Shown here in pieces: positions 43,018 through 54,529 of a stretch of DNA of 64,000 bases (position 1 is its first letter; the number at the start of each line of letters is the position of its first letter). The DNA comes from Rhineura floridana (taxonomy: Eukaryota > Chordata > Lepidosauria > Squamata > Rhineuridae), in NCBI RefSeq assembly GCF_030035675.1, contig NC_084499.1, forward strand, positions 14,710,699-14,774,698. Direction: 5' to 3'. The position numbers were made by a program, and so were the translations under genes. Under the pieces are notes generated by a model that worked only from the letters and a program-made list of their open reading frames with translations, ran no database searches and was not told the DNA's origin.

Positions 43018-43310
43018 CAGTGCAGTTTGAAATCAGTGGTTACAATCAGTGCAGTTCTGAAAGCGGATTCAGTCTGCCATCTTGATTCACAATAGCATCA
43101 GACTGTATCCAAACAGATGAAAATCTGCTCCTTGATCCCAGGGACCACCACGCCAACTTTGTTTAAAATTGGTGCAGTTTTCAAAGGTTCCGTCCGCCAT
43201 CTTGATTCAAAGTGGCATCCAATGGTATCCAAACACTGATGAAAATCTGCTCCTTGATCCCAGAAATCATGCAAAATGTGGTTACGATACCTTAAGAGGT
43301 ATCCAAACGT
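43018..43310. repeat. Tandem repeat, about 122-bp unit
   Basis: Two full units (43049-43171 and 43172-43292) share 'tgccatcttgattca' or its variant, 'tatccaaaca' and 'gaaaatctgctccttgatcc' at a spacing of 120-122 bp. Partial units flank them (43018-43048 and 43290-43310). Units differ at many positions. No coding capacity. Confidence 0.82.
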
Positions 43311-43670
43311 GTAACAATCAACTTTTCAAAATACATGCTAGATTGCACTTGAAGTTAATGTTCAGACCTATTGTTTGCAGTGCCCTGTGTGAGAATTTCC
43401 TGAAAGGCACATTCCCAGGGAAGATGCTGAAGCTCTGTATGCTGCCTCTTTTTGATGAAGGTCAGGACAAGAGACCCACAACCGGAACTGTTTAACAGTA
43501 TGCACTACCTGTCTTAAAATTAATCCTGGGCAAACTTTGCTTTTGACCCCTTTGAAGATCAGTGAAGACGGGAAATCCACCCTGCCTGATTCTTAATTGT
43601 TAGCAGTAGCCAGGCCTCTGAAGGAGTAAATGCTGACCATTTGACCACTGGTGGCAACCAATTATGCATT
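43311..43670. other. Unassigned DNA, no gene seen
   Basis: No family assigned; may be the continuation of whatever element carries the tandem repeat. Confidence 0.35.
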
Positions 43671-43671
43671 G

Positions 43672-44185
43672 GATGCTTATTTATTTATTTATTTATTGCA
43701 CTTGTATACCGCCCCATAGCCGAAGCTCTCTGGGCGGTTTACAGCAATCAAAAACATTAAAACAAATATACAATTTAAAACACATGTTTTAAAAACAATT
43801 TAAAACAGAATTTTAAATTTAAGACAATATAAAAACAACTTAAAACACATGCTAAAATGCCTGGGAGAAGAGGAAAGTCTTGACCTGGCGCCGAAAAGAT
43901 AACAGTGTTGGCGCCAGGCACACCTCGTCAAGGAACTCATTCCACAATTTGGGGGCCACCACTGAGAAGGCCCTCTCCCTTGTTGCCACCCTCCCAGCTT
44001 CCCTTGGAGTAGGCACCCGGAGGAGGGCCTTTGATCTTGAATGTAGTGTACGGGTGGGTTTGTATCAGGAGAGGCGTTCCATCAGGTACTGTGGTCCCAA
44101 GCCGTGTAAGGCTTTATAGGTCAAAACCAGCACCTTGAATCGAGCTCAGAAACATACAGGCAGCCAATGCAAGCGGGCCAGAATC
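43672..44185 (-). mobile_element. L2 3' UTR and C-terminus
   Basis: The minus strand carries the 3' end ('ccatagccgaagctctctgg', 43708-43727) and C-terminal coding blocks 'attccacaatttgggggcca' and 'gtaaggctttataggtcaaa'. Homologous to 8199-9010. Confidence 0.85.
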
Positions 44186-44916
44186 AAAGAACATGGTCAA
44201 GTGTTCAACAATGTGTCTGTGCCACCCCAGAGCTCCGCTTAAGTGTTGTGCAAAACTCCCTGAAGGTTTTGAAGCCAGCTGAAAAGTTGAGTCTTGGGAG
44301 ACTTGCATGCATGTTTGTGTATCTGTGTGTTCACAACGGGCTTAGCAGGACCTTCGCATTCCATCTAATTTCTGAGTCACCAAATCAGGATTAGAAGCAG
44401 CTGCAATTGATCATTAATTAAGCCATTCCAGCAGGACAGGAGGAGGAAGAAGAGGAGGTGCGTGCATATAAGTGTGTCTTCGGAGCGGGGATGGCAGCAA
44501 ATGATCGCATTCTCCATCGGGGAGAAAGGGAGGTGAGGGGGTAAAGGCTTCAGAGCACATTCCTGCAGTTCAGCTGCATTGTGGAAGGTGGACTTTCTCA
44601 TGCTCTTTGATTCAATCTTGTTCCTACCCCCTCCTGCCATAAGCCCATCTCTGAGATTCAGGCCCACCAATATGGTTCTGCTTAATGACTTCACACATTC
44701 GAGGGAGGGGACTTTGGAGGAGGAGGGGGTACGCCATCGGAAAGCTGGACAGAGATAGGTTCCTCATGTTGGAAGGTGTTGCTTTTACAAGGCAAATCAA
44801 TCCCACATTCCCTAACATTTCTTAAAAGCAAGACGAGGACAAATTACATTAGTAATGCTCTGTCTTGTGGGCTCCTGGTCGACTGACATGACCCGGCAGA
44901 GAAGCAGGAAACATAT

Positions 44917-44951
<35 letters not shown>

Positions 44952-44969
44952 GATGTGACAATGCTGCCT
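44186..44969. other. Unassigned DNA with (AT)n microsatellite
   Basis: No exon recognised. An (AT)n run with one slip occupies 44912-44952. Confidence 0.45.
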
Positions 44970-45468
44970 TTTGGGGTCCAGATACTCTCAGTTTCTTATC
45001 TTTCCAATCTTAAATTCAGTTCTCCACCTTTCTGCAGCAATTTGCGTTTTGTTTTTTTTAAAAAAAACCAATCCTCTTGAAAATTCTCTGCATTTTAGTG
45101 CAAATTTCTCCTAGTAAGAACATTTTTATAGGCAATTTTTATTTATTTATTTATTTGATTTATATCCCGCCCTTTCTCCCAGTGGGAGCCCATTTTCACT
45201 AAGGTATGCATTTTCACAAGAAGTCTCTCATCATATAACGAGTTTTTGCTTGTTATTTTCACTCATATAGTCATTTTTAGGCACACTTTCCCCTAACATA
45301 TGCATTTTTGTAGACATCGTCTGGCTGAAGACACATATTGCAAAATTCAAACCAGTGCGAATTTTGAAGGATGGTTGTGTTTTGGCTCTCATATTGTTTC
45401 AGAAAGTGTGAATTTGATAGGTTAAACCTGAAATGAAAACTGAATCAAAGTTGTTGCCCATCCTTAGT
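44970..45468 (-). repeat. R repeat, longest copy, with a small L2 tail inside
   Basis: Family blocks run from 'gtttcttatctttccaat' to 'tgttgcccatccttagt'. An L2-type 3' end ((TTTA)n then 'atatcccgccctttctccca', 45138-45192) lies inside it. This copy gives the best view of R. Confidence 0.8.
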
Positions 45469-45477
45469 CCAGATTAC

Positions 45478-46360
45478 TAAAGTCACTCAATGGATATCCC
45501 GCCCTTCCTCCTGAAGGAGTCCAGGGCAGCAAACACATCATCATCAACAGCAGCAACAACAACAATAAAAGTTTTAAAAGTTTTCTAAAAAGAGTTCAAC
45601 AGGATTCTCTCAACCAGTGATTTCAGGATTGCCAAGAACAATTGGGCTGTATTTACCTAAGTCCTACTCAGAGTAGAACCATTGAAATCAATGAACCTAA
45701 GTTAGCCATGTCTATTAACTTCAATGGGTCTACTCTGAGTAGGACTAGCATTGAATACCACCCAGTATTTTTCAGCGACCAAATGCCTGGGTGAAGGGGA
45801 ATGATTTTAAATTCCTCCTGAAAGTCAGTAGTGAGGGAGGCAGGTGCACCTCACCAGGAAGGGCATTCTGCAAATGGAGAACCACCACTGAAAAGGTCCT
45901 GTTATAGATCAATGTTGACCAGGCAGCCCCCATTAGTGGCACCAAAAACAAGGCCTCACTTGTTGATTGCAGAGTCCTATTTCCCCCCCAGCTTTATCTT
46001 TAGAAAGTAGCTACAGCGGTTCATTACAATAATAAAAAAATGCAAACTATCCTAAAGATACAAGAAAGGCACAGGATGGCAGAACAGCAACCAAAAAAGA
46101 ATTGCAAGTTCTGAATAAGTGCAATAAAACTGCAAGTTAACGAGAAAGGGGGCATATTAAGTCCCAGCACCAGCAGCAGGAGACCAGTAACCCAATATTT
46201 AGCCAAGTCCAAAGGCTTCTTCTAAAAGTCAGGTCTTTACTAGACATTGGAAGACATCCAACAATGGGGCCAGCTGGGCCTTCCTAGGGGAGGGTATACC
46301 AGAAGACTGATGCTAAAACGAAAAAGTCTTTGTTCTTTGTGGCCAGGTGACATGACCCCT
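45478..46360 (-). mobile_element. L2 3' UTR and C-terminus, split by FB120
   Basis: 45478-45647 and 45768-46360 show 'atatcccgcccttcctcctg', 'ggcaggtgcacctcaccagg' and 'gaccaggcagcccccatt', the L2 3' portion. 46235-46350 repeats part of that segment, so two L2 copies may be involved. Confidence 0.65.
45648..45767. mobile_element. FB120 foldback, best copy
   Basis: About 120 bp. 'cctactcagagtagaaccat' on the left is inverted in 'aatgggtctactctgagtag' on the right, arms about 45 bp. It sits inside an L2 fragment. Confidence 0.85.
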
Positions 46361-46655
46361 GAATCTAGCAGTTATCTGGACACGGAGTTGAAAGCTGCAG
46401 ATGGGGAGCTGGCCCAGGTTCCAGGTTCAGAACTGTCTGCTGAAGATAGGGAGACCATTGCACCTGCGTCTGTTGAACAGGAGCCCCCTGAGGTATTTCC
46501 CAAACACCAGGGTCTATAGGGAAGAGAACCTTCACTGAGCCTGAATAACCAGATACTTCCCATAATGTATCACCAGTCCGGCAGCTCCGGGGGTACACCA
46601 GGAGGAAGCTATGGAACTGAGGAGTACCTCTGTTCAGGCCAGACGGTTGGTTCAA
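46361..46655. other. Unassigned segment with a 90-codon frame
   Basis: A plus-strand frame (46247-46519) encodes an acidic stretch ('DTELKAADGELAQVPGSEL' and following). I do not recognise it. It could be a fragment of an old mobile element; no start, promoter or splice context supports a host gene. Confidence 0.3.
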
Positions 46656-46800
46656 TAAGGCCCAAAGGTTTGGACTTCCCTGGAAAGAGGGTTTGATTGT
46701 TAAACCACTCTGAGAAATGTTCCCAGGATTCTTTGGGGGAAGCCATGATCATTAAAAAAGGAATTATAGCACCTTAAATGTATAGTGCAGATGTGGCCAT
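46656..46800. mobile_element. FB330 half element
   Basis: 'cccaggattctttgggggaa' and 'cttaaatgtatagtgcagat' match the right end of the family. Confidence 0.68.
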
Positions 46801-47560
46801 CAGTCATATTACTATTTTCTTATGACAGATATGAAGAAGCCCTGAGTGACTGCAGGCTTGCACTGTTGCATCTCAGAAAGAATCCCTGCACTGATTATAA
46901 GCAGCTGGGTCTGCAGTTTGCATGGTGCACTTTAAATGTATAGTGCAGATTGGGCCTGTCATTCATGCAAACCACCCTTCCTCCCACCCCCCAAAAAATA
47001 TACTGGGAGAGAAAAATCGATGACTATCTAGAAAGGAAAAATAAAATGTCTGTGTGGCCTTGAAATCTTATACAGATGTCTCATTCTTGGCTCAATACAA
47101 AATATCCCCTCCATAGTTTTTTGGTCTGAGCAAAAGATCTTGAAGGAAACTTCAGACTAAATAGGGCAAGGAAAATGGTCTATGGTTTCAGCACCTCTAA
47201 TTCTCCTGAGCCGCTTCCTCATATAGACCTCTCAATCTCCGAACCCTGTCTCCAAGCACCCACCCCATGGAAGTGATAACCCGCAGATTTGGCAATGGAC
47301 ATAACGTTTTACTAAGGGAGCTTACGCAAATATTATCACAAGTGAAATGAGGGTTTAATTCTATTATCTGTAGGTTTTCTTTCCTGGGGGTCAAAAGTAC
47401 AGAACGTGGTCATGTTGGTTTTGTAGATTTGGGGAAACAAGAGGCCTGTTTGGAAACTAAATAATTAGTCATCCAGAATAAATGTCCCACACTGCACTCC
47501 AACTGCTGAGGAAAACTCTTCCTAGAGGGGGTGAAGCAACAATTTATGAGATTTCCTTCG
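46801..47560. other. Unassigned DNA, no gene seen
   Basis: No repeat family or exon recognised apart from a partial FB330-like end at about 46920-46955. Confidence 0.4.
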
Positions 47561-47687
<127 letters not shown>

Positions 47688-47689
47688 TC

Positions 47690-47870
47690 TCCAATGAGCT
47701 CAAAGTGGTATTTTTCTTCCCCGCCCGATTTTATCCTGACAAAGGTAGGTTAGGCTGAGAGACAGTGACTAGCCCAAGGTCAACCAGCAAGTTTCATGGC
47801 CAAACCATGTTTTTTTCAGGTTTCCAAGATCTCAGTCCGACACTTTTACCTCTCTCTCTCTCTCTGCCCC
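47690..47870 (-). mobile_element. SINE-A'
   Basis: Minus strand: tail 'gtaggttaggctgagagaca' complement and body 'gcccaaggtcaaccagcaag' complement; the head is decayed. Confidence 0.7.
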
Positions 47871-47875
47871 CCCCC

Positions 47876-47999
47876 AGGGATGGAAAAATCTGTCAATTTC
47901 GGTTCGCTGAGTTTCTCATTTTCCCATTCTTAAATCCAGTTCTCCACATTTCTGCAGCAATTTGCAATTGTTTTAATAAAAAAAATCCTCATGAAAATT
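47876..47999 (-). repeat. R repeat, truncated
   Basis: 'agggatggaaaaatctgtca' to 'aatcctcatgaaaattcc'; the rest is absent. Confidence 0.78.
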
Positions 48000-48204
48000 C
48001 CAGGAATTACTGGATCAGGGGGTAGCTGCCCCATGTGGCAAACCTCTGAACTGCAGTGGCAGCCTTCCTCAGGAAAAATCTTCAAGCCCTGGACTGACTC
48101 TGCCCACCCAGGCTGGCCATTGGCTCTTTCTGGGCGGAATGGAATATAAAGGGCTTCCTGCTCTAGCTGAGTATTGCTCAAGCAGCAAGTTGTTCTTGAA
48201 TGTC

Positions 48205-48416
48205 TGGCCAATAACCATGATGACTATGTCCTACCTCCACTGTTGGAGGCAGGATGATCCTGAATACCAGTTGATGGAAACCTGCAGGAGGGGAGAGTGC
48301 TCATGTCTTGCTTATGGGATTCCCATGGGCATGTAGTTGGCCACTGTGAGAACAGAATGCTGGACTAGATGGGCCATTGGCCTGATCCAGCAGGTTCTTC
48401 TGATGTTCGTATGTAT
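48205..48416 (+). mobile_element. CR1 3' UTR fragment
   Basis: 'aataccagttgatggaaacc' through 'gatccagcaggttcttctga'. Upstream (48120-48150) is a 'gaatataaagggc' TATA-like string of unknown origin. Confidence 0.8.
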
Positions 48417-48595
48417 TCTTGGTTATGCTTTGGTGCCAGTGTGTGGCTTGCCCCTTGATCCTGGTTTGCCTTTCAGCTCTTACTTGTCCTTTGATTAGTG
48501 GCTCGTCCCATGGCTTCTGGTTCCTAGTTCACAGCATAGCCCTTCCCTGACATGTGGCCGGGTCCCAGTCTGACTCTGTGTTGAGTGCATTAGTG

Positions 48596-48890
48596 GCAAC
48601 TAGCACCCATTGGGACTGGTGGGGTGGAAGGCAAGAAGGCCAACAGTAGGTGGAGCCAGAGCCAATGATGGGCAGAGCCAGCACTCTAATTTTTTCCCTG
48701 TCCTCTGCCCTGCTGAGTTCTAGGTGGGAAAATACTGAGACCAAGGAGGAGGAAGCGGACAGCTAGGGCAATCCACTGGACTGATTGTAAGTAGGTAGGC
48801 TGGCAGGTAGGTGCTGGCTGAAGGCAGACTGGGGTTGATGGGGCAGTGTGCCCTCTTTGCCCAAATGGATCAGCTTCCACTGGAGGGCAT
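48596..48890 (-). repeat. Q repeat copy
   Basis: The reverse complement of the 14925 and 15796 copies; begins 'agcacccattgggactggtg'. Confidence 0.75.
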
Positions 48891-49500
48891 ATTGCAGTTG
48901 TGGGTAGAAATGTAAAAAGGCATCGTTGTTCCACCCTGTATTCATTGCATGCAGCACTGTTTCTGTTCTGCTGAAGTCCATCTTCCACCAAAAACTATGC
49001 TATTCGTCTCACTGTCTGCTGTGGTAAAATTACCTAAGTTACATTGTCATGATGTTATTCCATCCCATTCCTTTCAGTGAAAAGGAAACACAATGAAAAT
49101 GTGGGCGGGGAAAAAAAACATCATCAACTGCATGTCATTTGCAAACCGAAAGCAAGAACAACAGGAAATTCAGATCCTATTTGCTGGATTGATTTTCATT
49201 CCAGACACGAGCTGAATAAGAGGTCACAATTTCAGCTCTTGTTTCTGTTTTCATAGAGGCGAGGAACCTTTTTTTTTCAGCCTGGGGATGGCATTCTATT
49301 TTGGGTACCCTTTCAGGGTCTGCATGCTGGGGGGTGGGTGGGGCCAGAGGAAAAAGTGGGTGGAGCAATGAATGTAAAGGATTCTTTGGAGGAATTCACG
49401 GGCTTTAAATGTGCCATGTGTACCAGCCAGCATCTAACCATTGGTCAATAAGCTTCATTCCTGAGTGGGGACTTGAACTTGGTCTTCCTCATCTTACTCT
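48891..49500. other. Unassigned DNA with a hAT-335 fragment
   Basis: A piece of the hAT-335 family in reverse lies at about 49255-49375 ('gaggaacctttttttttcag', 'gtgggtggagcaatgaatg'). The rest is unassigned. Confidence 0.45.
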
Positions 49501-49512
49501 GACACCCTACAC

Positions 49513-49639
49513 CAGCCTTTTTCAACCAGATGTTGTTGGACCACAACTCCCATCAGCCTCAGCCAGCATTGCCAATGGTCAGGAAAGATGGGAATTGTGG
49601 TCCAACGACATCTGGAGGCACACTGGTTGGGAAAGGCTG
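49513..49639. mobile_element. FB136 foldback with TSD
   Basis: Starts CAGCCTTTTTCAACCAG, ends GGTTGGGAAAGGCTG. Flanks ccctacac (49505-49512) and ccctaaac (49640-49647) match at 7 of 8 positions. Confidence 0.88.
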
Positions 49640-49659
49640 CCCTAAACATTACACAAGGG

Positions 49660-49785
49660 GTGAGGAAATGATGACCTTCCAGATGTTGAGCTCCAAGCTC
49701 CATTAGCCCCACCCAGCGTGGAGAAGGATTGGGGTGATGGGAATTACAGTTCAGCAGCAACATCTGGAGAGCCACAGATCACCCA
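49660..49785. mobile_element. FB136-type foldback, diverged
   Basis: 'gaccttccagatgttgagct' and 'cagcagcaacatctggagag' are imperfect inverted arms. Confidence 0.65.
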
Positions 49786-49789
49786 TCTT

Positions 49790-51893
49790 TGAGCTACACC
49801 ATGTCAGCTCTATGGTGTTGAAACACCTTAGACAGAGCAGCCAGGGGTCCCCAATAGGGTTCAGGAGCAAGTCTTTGACTGCAAACATATCTTAAACCCT
49901 CACCAACACACAGGGTTATAACAACAGTCATGACCTCAACGCAGACCATTTCTTGGGAAATTAATGATCAGTTGGGGTTAATGTGCCAAACTGATTCATC
50001 CAGCTGGTCATTAATTCAAAAGGAAGGCTCAGAGAGTCAGTCATGATCTTTGCATACAAAGGGGATCCGGGCAGGTGTGGCTGCTTAACTGCCTCCCCTC
50101 GCAAATCCCAAGGGCACCAAATCTTTCTTTTTGCTCCTTTTGCAAAATTGCCAGAGAAATAAAACGCGAGAGTTGGGAGCACGGAGGACTGAACTGACTG
50201 GGGAACCCCAGACTGAAGTGCATTTAAGAGTTGACTGATGCAGGCAAATTTATCACTTGGTGACCTTGTGTCAGGGCTGGGTTGCAGGCAGTGGACTGGA
50301 GCAAGTCAGGAGCTGGGAACCAGGAGTCAAGGCCAAAGTGTGATCAGGGTCAGAGGGCAAACTGGGAAGCAGAATCAGAGAACAACCCAGGGCCAGACAC
50401 TGCACCAGAGCTCAAGGAGACCTTGTTGCTCCCACAAAGCTCCACGGAGACAGGAAGCCTTCTTATGCTCCTTCCTGCATCAGCCCAGAAGGTTCTTCAC
50501 TGAGAGGCTGTAGTATTACAGCTTGCCACATGGGGCAGTGGTCCGCAGTTCCTGATACTTCCGTGAGAAGCTGCAGTGATGCAGTTCACCACAGGGGACA
50601 GGGGACAGTTCCTGATACTTTAGGCACCCAGAGATTACTTCAATTTGTGAACGGGCCATCATTCCCCCCTCTCCTTCTGTTCCTTTACTGTCTCTTGAAT
50701 TTGATGTGCCTTGCATTCCAATCCTGCATGAATAATACTGGAAAAAATCTACCCCCCCCAAAAGAAATAAAAGCATCACTCCTTTAAAAGCAAACTCCGA
50801 TGGTAAGTAAAGAAACCCCAAGAAAGACTTAGTATGCCATGCTAAATGGCCATGGCATCTGGAAAACTGAGGGGAGGGACTGGAATGGAGAATCCTGGAA
50901 GAGACTATGGCTGCCTGGCACATTGATCAAGAGTGCTTTATGCTGCTATATTTTGTTTATTGCATTTTAATTTCCCATCATTCCCCTAGGCAGAGATGGC
51001 CACACAACATGAGGAGAAACATTAAATAGTGCCTCCCTCCTCTTCAAGGTGCTTAGTACCCAAGCCCAGTCAAATTATTTTGGCATCAGAAGCAGAAAAA
51101 TCCCCTCTCCCCTTTTCTGGCAGTAAAAATGCAGCAATAGTAACTACCAGTTTTCTGCCCTTTTGTGACATCCCAGATCATTTGTCTGCAAGGCAGTTGC
51201 CTCACTCTGCCTAATGGAAGGGACGGCTCTACCCTTGGCACGCTGCTAATGTTGACACAGCGGCTTGGTTCGCACATAATGCGAAGCCATGGTTGAATAA
51301 GCCGCGGCTTGCTTGACCAACAGAATCCTGTCCAGCAGCTAAACGGTGGTTTGCTCTCAGCTGAGAACTAGCTAAGGACACACTGACATTCAGGCTTGTC
51401 GGGACCCACTGAGGATGCCCCCCCCCCCGCCAATATAGACAACACTTTTGAACACCTGCACGTCTCAGGGGACGGATGTATAGCTGAATTTCAGGGAAGC
51501 TTGTCCACTATTTTATTGGCCTTCTGCACGGGGAACTTTCGGTTAGCTTCTCAGAAACCCCAGAGTTCCCCGGAACACAGTTTCAAAGCTGCAAATTTGG
51601 CAGATAACACAAAGTTTCTTTCGTTATCAGTATGTTTGTTGTAGCTGACCACACGGGGGCAGCCTTGTACCTGGCTTTTTACGCTCAGGTCTCCGGGTGG
51701 CCTTTCCCAAGAGTGATGCTTCTGTTGGCCTATCCTTTGTTAACTGTGCTTCTTCGGACTGTATAGCCAGAAAGTTGCATTTTGTACCCCTCCGCAATCA
51801 AGAGGAACAAAGGCTAACCCCTTTCTAAATCATCCTAATGAAATGGCTGCAAATAATTCCGGGCACAATATTGGCACAAACCCACATGTAATT
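49790..51893. other. Long, mostly single-copy block
   Basis: No exon recognised. 50270-50510 is an imperfect CAG/AGG-rich segment that could be an old repeat. 51040-51890 looks single-copy. Confidence 0.4.
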
Positions 51894-51901
51894 GCCTAAA
51901 T

Positions 51902-52236
51902 CAGGAGTGGGAACCTCAGGCTGGAAAGCCAAATGTGGCCCTCCAGACTTCTCTACGTGGCCCTCAGGACTCTCCCAAGACTACACCCACTCCCCAGCTG
52001 CACCCCCTCATTGGCCCAGTTTTGCCCCCATCCTAGAGTGTTTTGGCCTGTCTGGAATGTGCTTTTGAACTCTGATAGTGCTTCTTGGTTGCCTGGGTGG
52101 AAAGTAGCCTCCTGATCAAAGGTATAATTTACAACCAATTGCTCTACCTGTTTTTAAGCCTTTGGCCTTGACCATTTCTGGCATGTTGCCTAGAAGAGAA
52201 TGTAGCCCTCTGGCTGAAAAATGTTCCCCACCCCTG
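51902..52236. mobile_element. hAT-like non-autonomous element, 335 bp (hAT-335)
   Basis: Starts CAGGAGTGGGAACCTC and ends with the complement of CAGGGGTGGGGAACATT. Flanks gcctaaat (51894-51901) and gcctacat (52237-52244) match at 7 of 8. No coding capacity. Related fragments lie at about 27206, 49255, 57241 and 61905. Confidence 0.9.
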
Positions 52237-52244
52237 GCCTACAT

Positions 52245-52590
52245 AATGTATCTCTGATGTTCTGCCTATGAGTGCTGTTGATGTTCTTACCCCAAACACC
52301 ACCACCCGTGCACAAGAAGGAGGTATCATTAGGCTTTAGAAAAGTCTTCAGAAGAAGAGGGGGAAAAAACTCTTGGGTGGGACTCCCAAAACAGCCCAAA
52401 GGGTACTGAGCGTGCTTAGTGAGCACAGAATGCTGAGTGGCTACTGAACCAAGCAGATTTTTTTTTTAAAGCAACCAGCCATCACAAAATTTTATGGAAG
52501 CAAATGGACAGCTAGGAGGGAAGGCGCTCCAAGTTTGGGAGGAAAGGTGGGGCGGGATGTCTGGCGATGATGCACTCAAGTCACCTGGAG
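52245..52590. other. Unassigned DNA, no gene seen
   Basis: No family or exon recognised. Confidence 0.4.
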
Positions 52591-52597
52591 CAATGTG

Positions 52598-52960
52598 ATG
52601 AGTGACTGGCACCCATTGGGATTGGTGGGGCGGAAGGCAGAGAGCCCCACAGTGGGCGGAGCCAGAGCCCACAAGAGGCCAAGCCAGAGCCAATAACAGA
52701 CAGAGGCAATTAATTCTGGTTTGTCCCCATCTTCCTCCCTGCTGAGTTCTACAAGGGCAACACTGAGAGTAAGGAGGAGGAAGCTGGCAGCCAAGGACCG
52801 GCTGTAAATATGAAGACAGGCAGGTTGGGTCTGGTTGAAGGCAGAGTGAGCTTGGTAGGGCAGCTCCCCATTCGCCCTAACAGACCAACCCCCACTGACC
52901 TGGAGCAACTCTACTGCACAGATCCAAACCAGCAGCCCTCCCTCTCTTTACTGGATGGAT
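52598..52960 (-). repeat. Q repeat copy
   Basis: Begins 'ggcacccattgggattggtg'; parallels 48596-48890 throughout. Confidence 0.75.
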
Positions 52961-53945
52961 GGGGTGGAGAAGCTTTTGTCGCACACAGGCATCCAGCACC
53001 TTTATGGAAGACAGCTATCCATCCACCGTACCTTTCTGTTTATTTTTATTTTTTTGGAAGAGGGGAAAATGTTGAGGTGAACAGGAAATGCCAAGGTTTT
53101 TTTCTATGTCTGTTTTAATAAAGAAGAAACTCTGAAAAATGTCTTTCATTTATGGTGAAACAAAGCCCAACAATATTGGTATGGCAGTTACAAGCGAGTT
53201 AGGCCATAGGCCTAGGAGATGCTGTGTTTGTACAGATGGCCTCTTGTCCTTTAGATCTAAACCTGTTACTTAAATTTTCCACGTAACAGCTTCCCAAAGA
53301 TGTCTTTGAAAATTTCTAAACGCAACATGGACGTAATACTTTAATATAATCAGTCCCCGATTCGATACAGATTGCTCAGAAGCACCAAATAGCTGCGGAT
53401 GTATCTTAGGTTGTATCTAAATCGGGACTTCCTCACATAGTTTTTGTGTCTGAAAGCTCTCCCCGAGTCCTATGGTCTGCAAGACAGCTCAAGAAGCTTA
53501 GGCAAAATATAAACCATGTGTCTTGGGATGCCTCTAAACCCAATTGTCTTCCTTTTGTCTGACTGGATAGCCCTTGAGCCTCGGACGATGGGGAAAGAGT
53601 TCTCAGCCCGGCTTCTGAGCAGGATTGCTTTGGCGGATTGTGAAAAGACTCAAGTGCTTGTGCTTCATTCCATTCCTCCCCATCAAATTTGGGGATGGGA
53701 GTTTTCAGACACTGTCAATCTAGCCTTTGAAATTGGACAAATATCCCCTGAGAAATAGTCATCCCACTCAAGGCTCTGAACTGAAGACATTGCTCCCAAT
53801 AAAGAATTAATTGATGACTTTCAAATGATGTCCCGTCAGCAAAGTAGGACGATTATGATACTCAAAATGCCTGGCATTCACGATGGGTAGATGTGTGGAG
53901 GGACATGTTGTACCCCCAACTGGGGAATCCCTGTCAGTGAGGGCT
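52961..53945. other. Single-copy block, no gene seen
   Basis: No repeat family recognised. The 80-codon frame at 53516-53758 has no known domain. Confidence 0.4.
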
Positions 53946-53949
53946 TGGA

Positions 53950-54140
53950 CACTGAGTGTCAGTGATGGAGGGCAGGTTTCACCTTCACTGCCCATGGTGG
54001 TGTAATAATGTGAGTGTGGGACAGACCTCAGCTCAAATCTCTGCCGACCCATGTATAGTTCAATGGTTGACATTGGGCCTTTGACCTCCATTTTCTTCTA
54101 CACCAGAGGATTATTGTGATGGAAAATGGGGTGGGGGTGG
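53950..54140 (+). mobile_element. SINE-A'-like, degenerate
   Basis: 'ctcagctcaaatctctgccg' may be a decayed B box and 'gggcctttgacctcc' body. Weak. Confidence 0.35.
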
Positions 54141-54152
54141 GGCACATGTCAT

Positions 54153-54488
54153 GACTGGGACCACATTCACACCATACATTTATTCCACTATTATTCCACT
54201 TTAAACAGTCATGGCTTCCCCCAAAGAATCCTGGGAAGAATAAAGGGTGCTGAGAGTTGTTAGGAAGTCTCTATTCCTCTCAGAAAGCTACAATTGTTAA
54301 GTGGTTTAACAATCAATCCATCTTCCCAGCGAACTCTGGGAACTGCAGGTCTGCGAGGGAAATTGGGGTCTTCTCACAATCCTCAGCACCGTTCACAAAT
54401 GACACTTCCCAGAATTCTTTGGGGAAGCCATGACTGCTTAAAGTGAAATGATAGTGGAATAAATGTATAGTGTGAATGCAGCCTGGAT
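54153..54488. mobile_element. FB330 foldback, intact
   Basis: The ends are inverted over more than 80 bp ('cattcacaccatacattt' at 54168 and 'aaatgtatagtgtgaatg' at 54462). Internal 'cccaaagaatcctggga' is mirrored in 'cccagaattctttggg'. A second, inner inverted pair gives a four-part palindromic structure. No coding capacity. Confidence 0.88.
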
Positions 54489-54529
54489 CATAAGCAGATG
54501 TCTGTTGTGAGGCTGTAGGACATCCTTCC

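Noticed and set aside
43018-43310. CRISPR array
   Set aside because: The units are long, diverged and tandem without spacers, and the genome is vertebrate.
46247-46519. Acidic 90-codon frame as a host gene
   Set aside because: It begins in L2 sequence and no domain is recognised; kept only as an unassigned segment.
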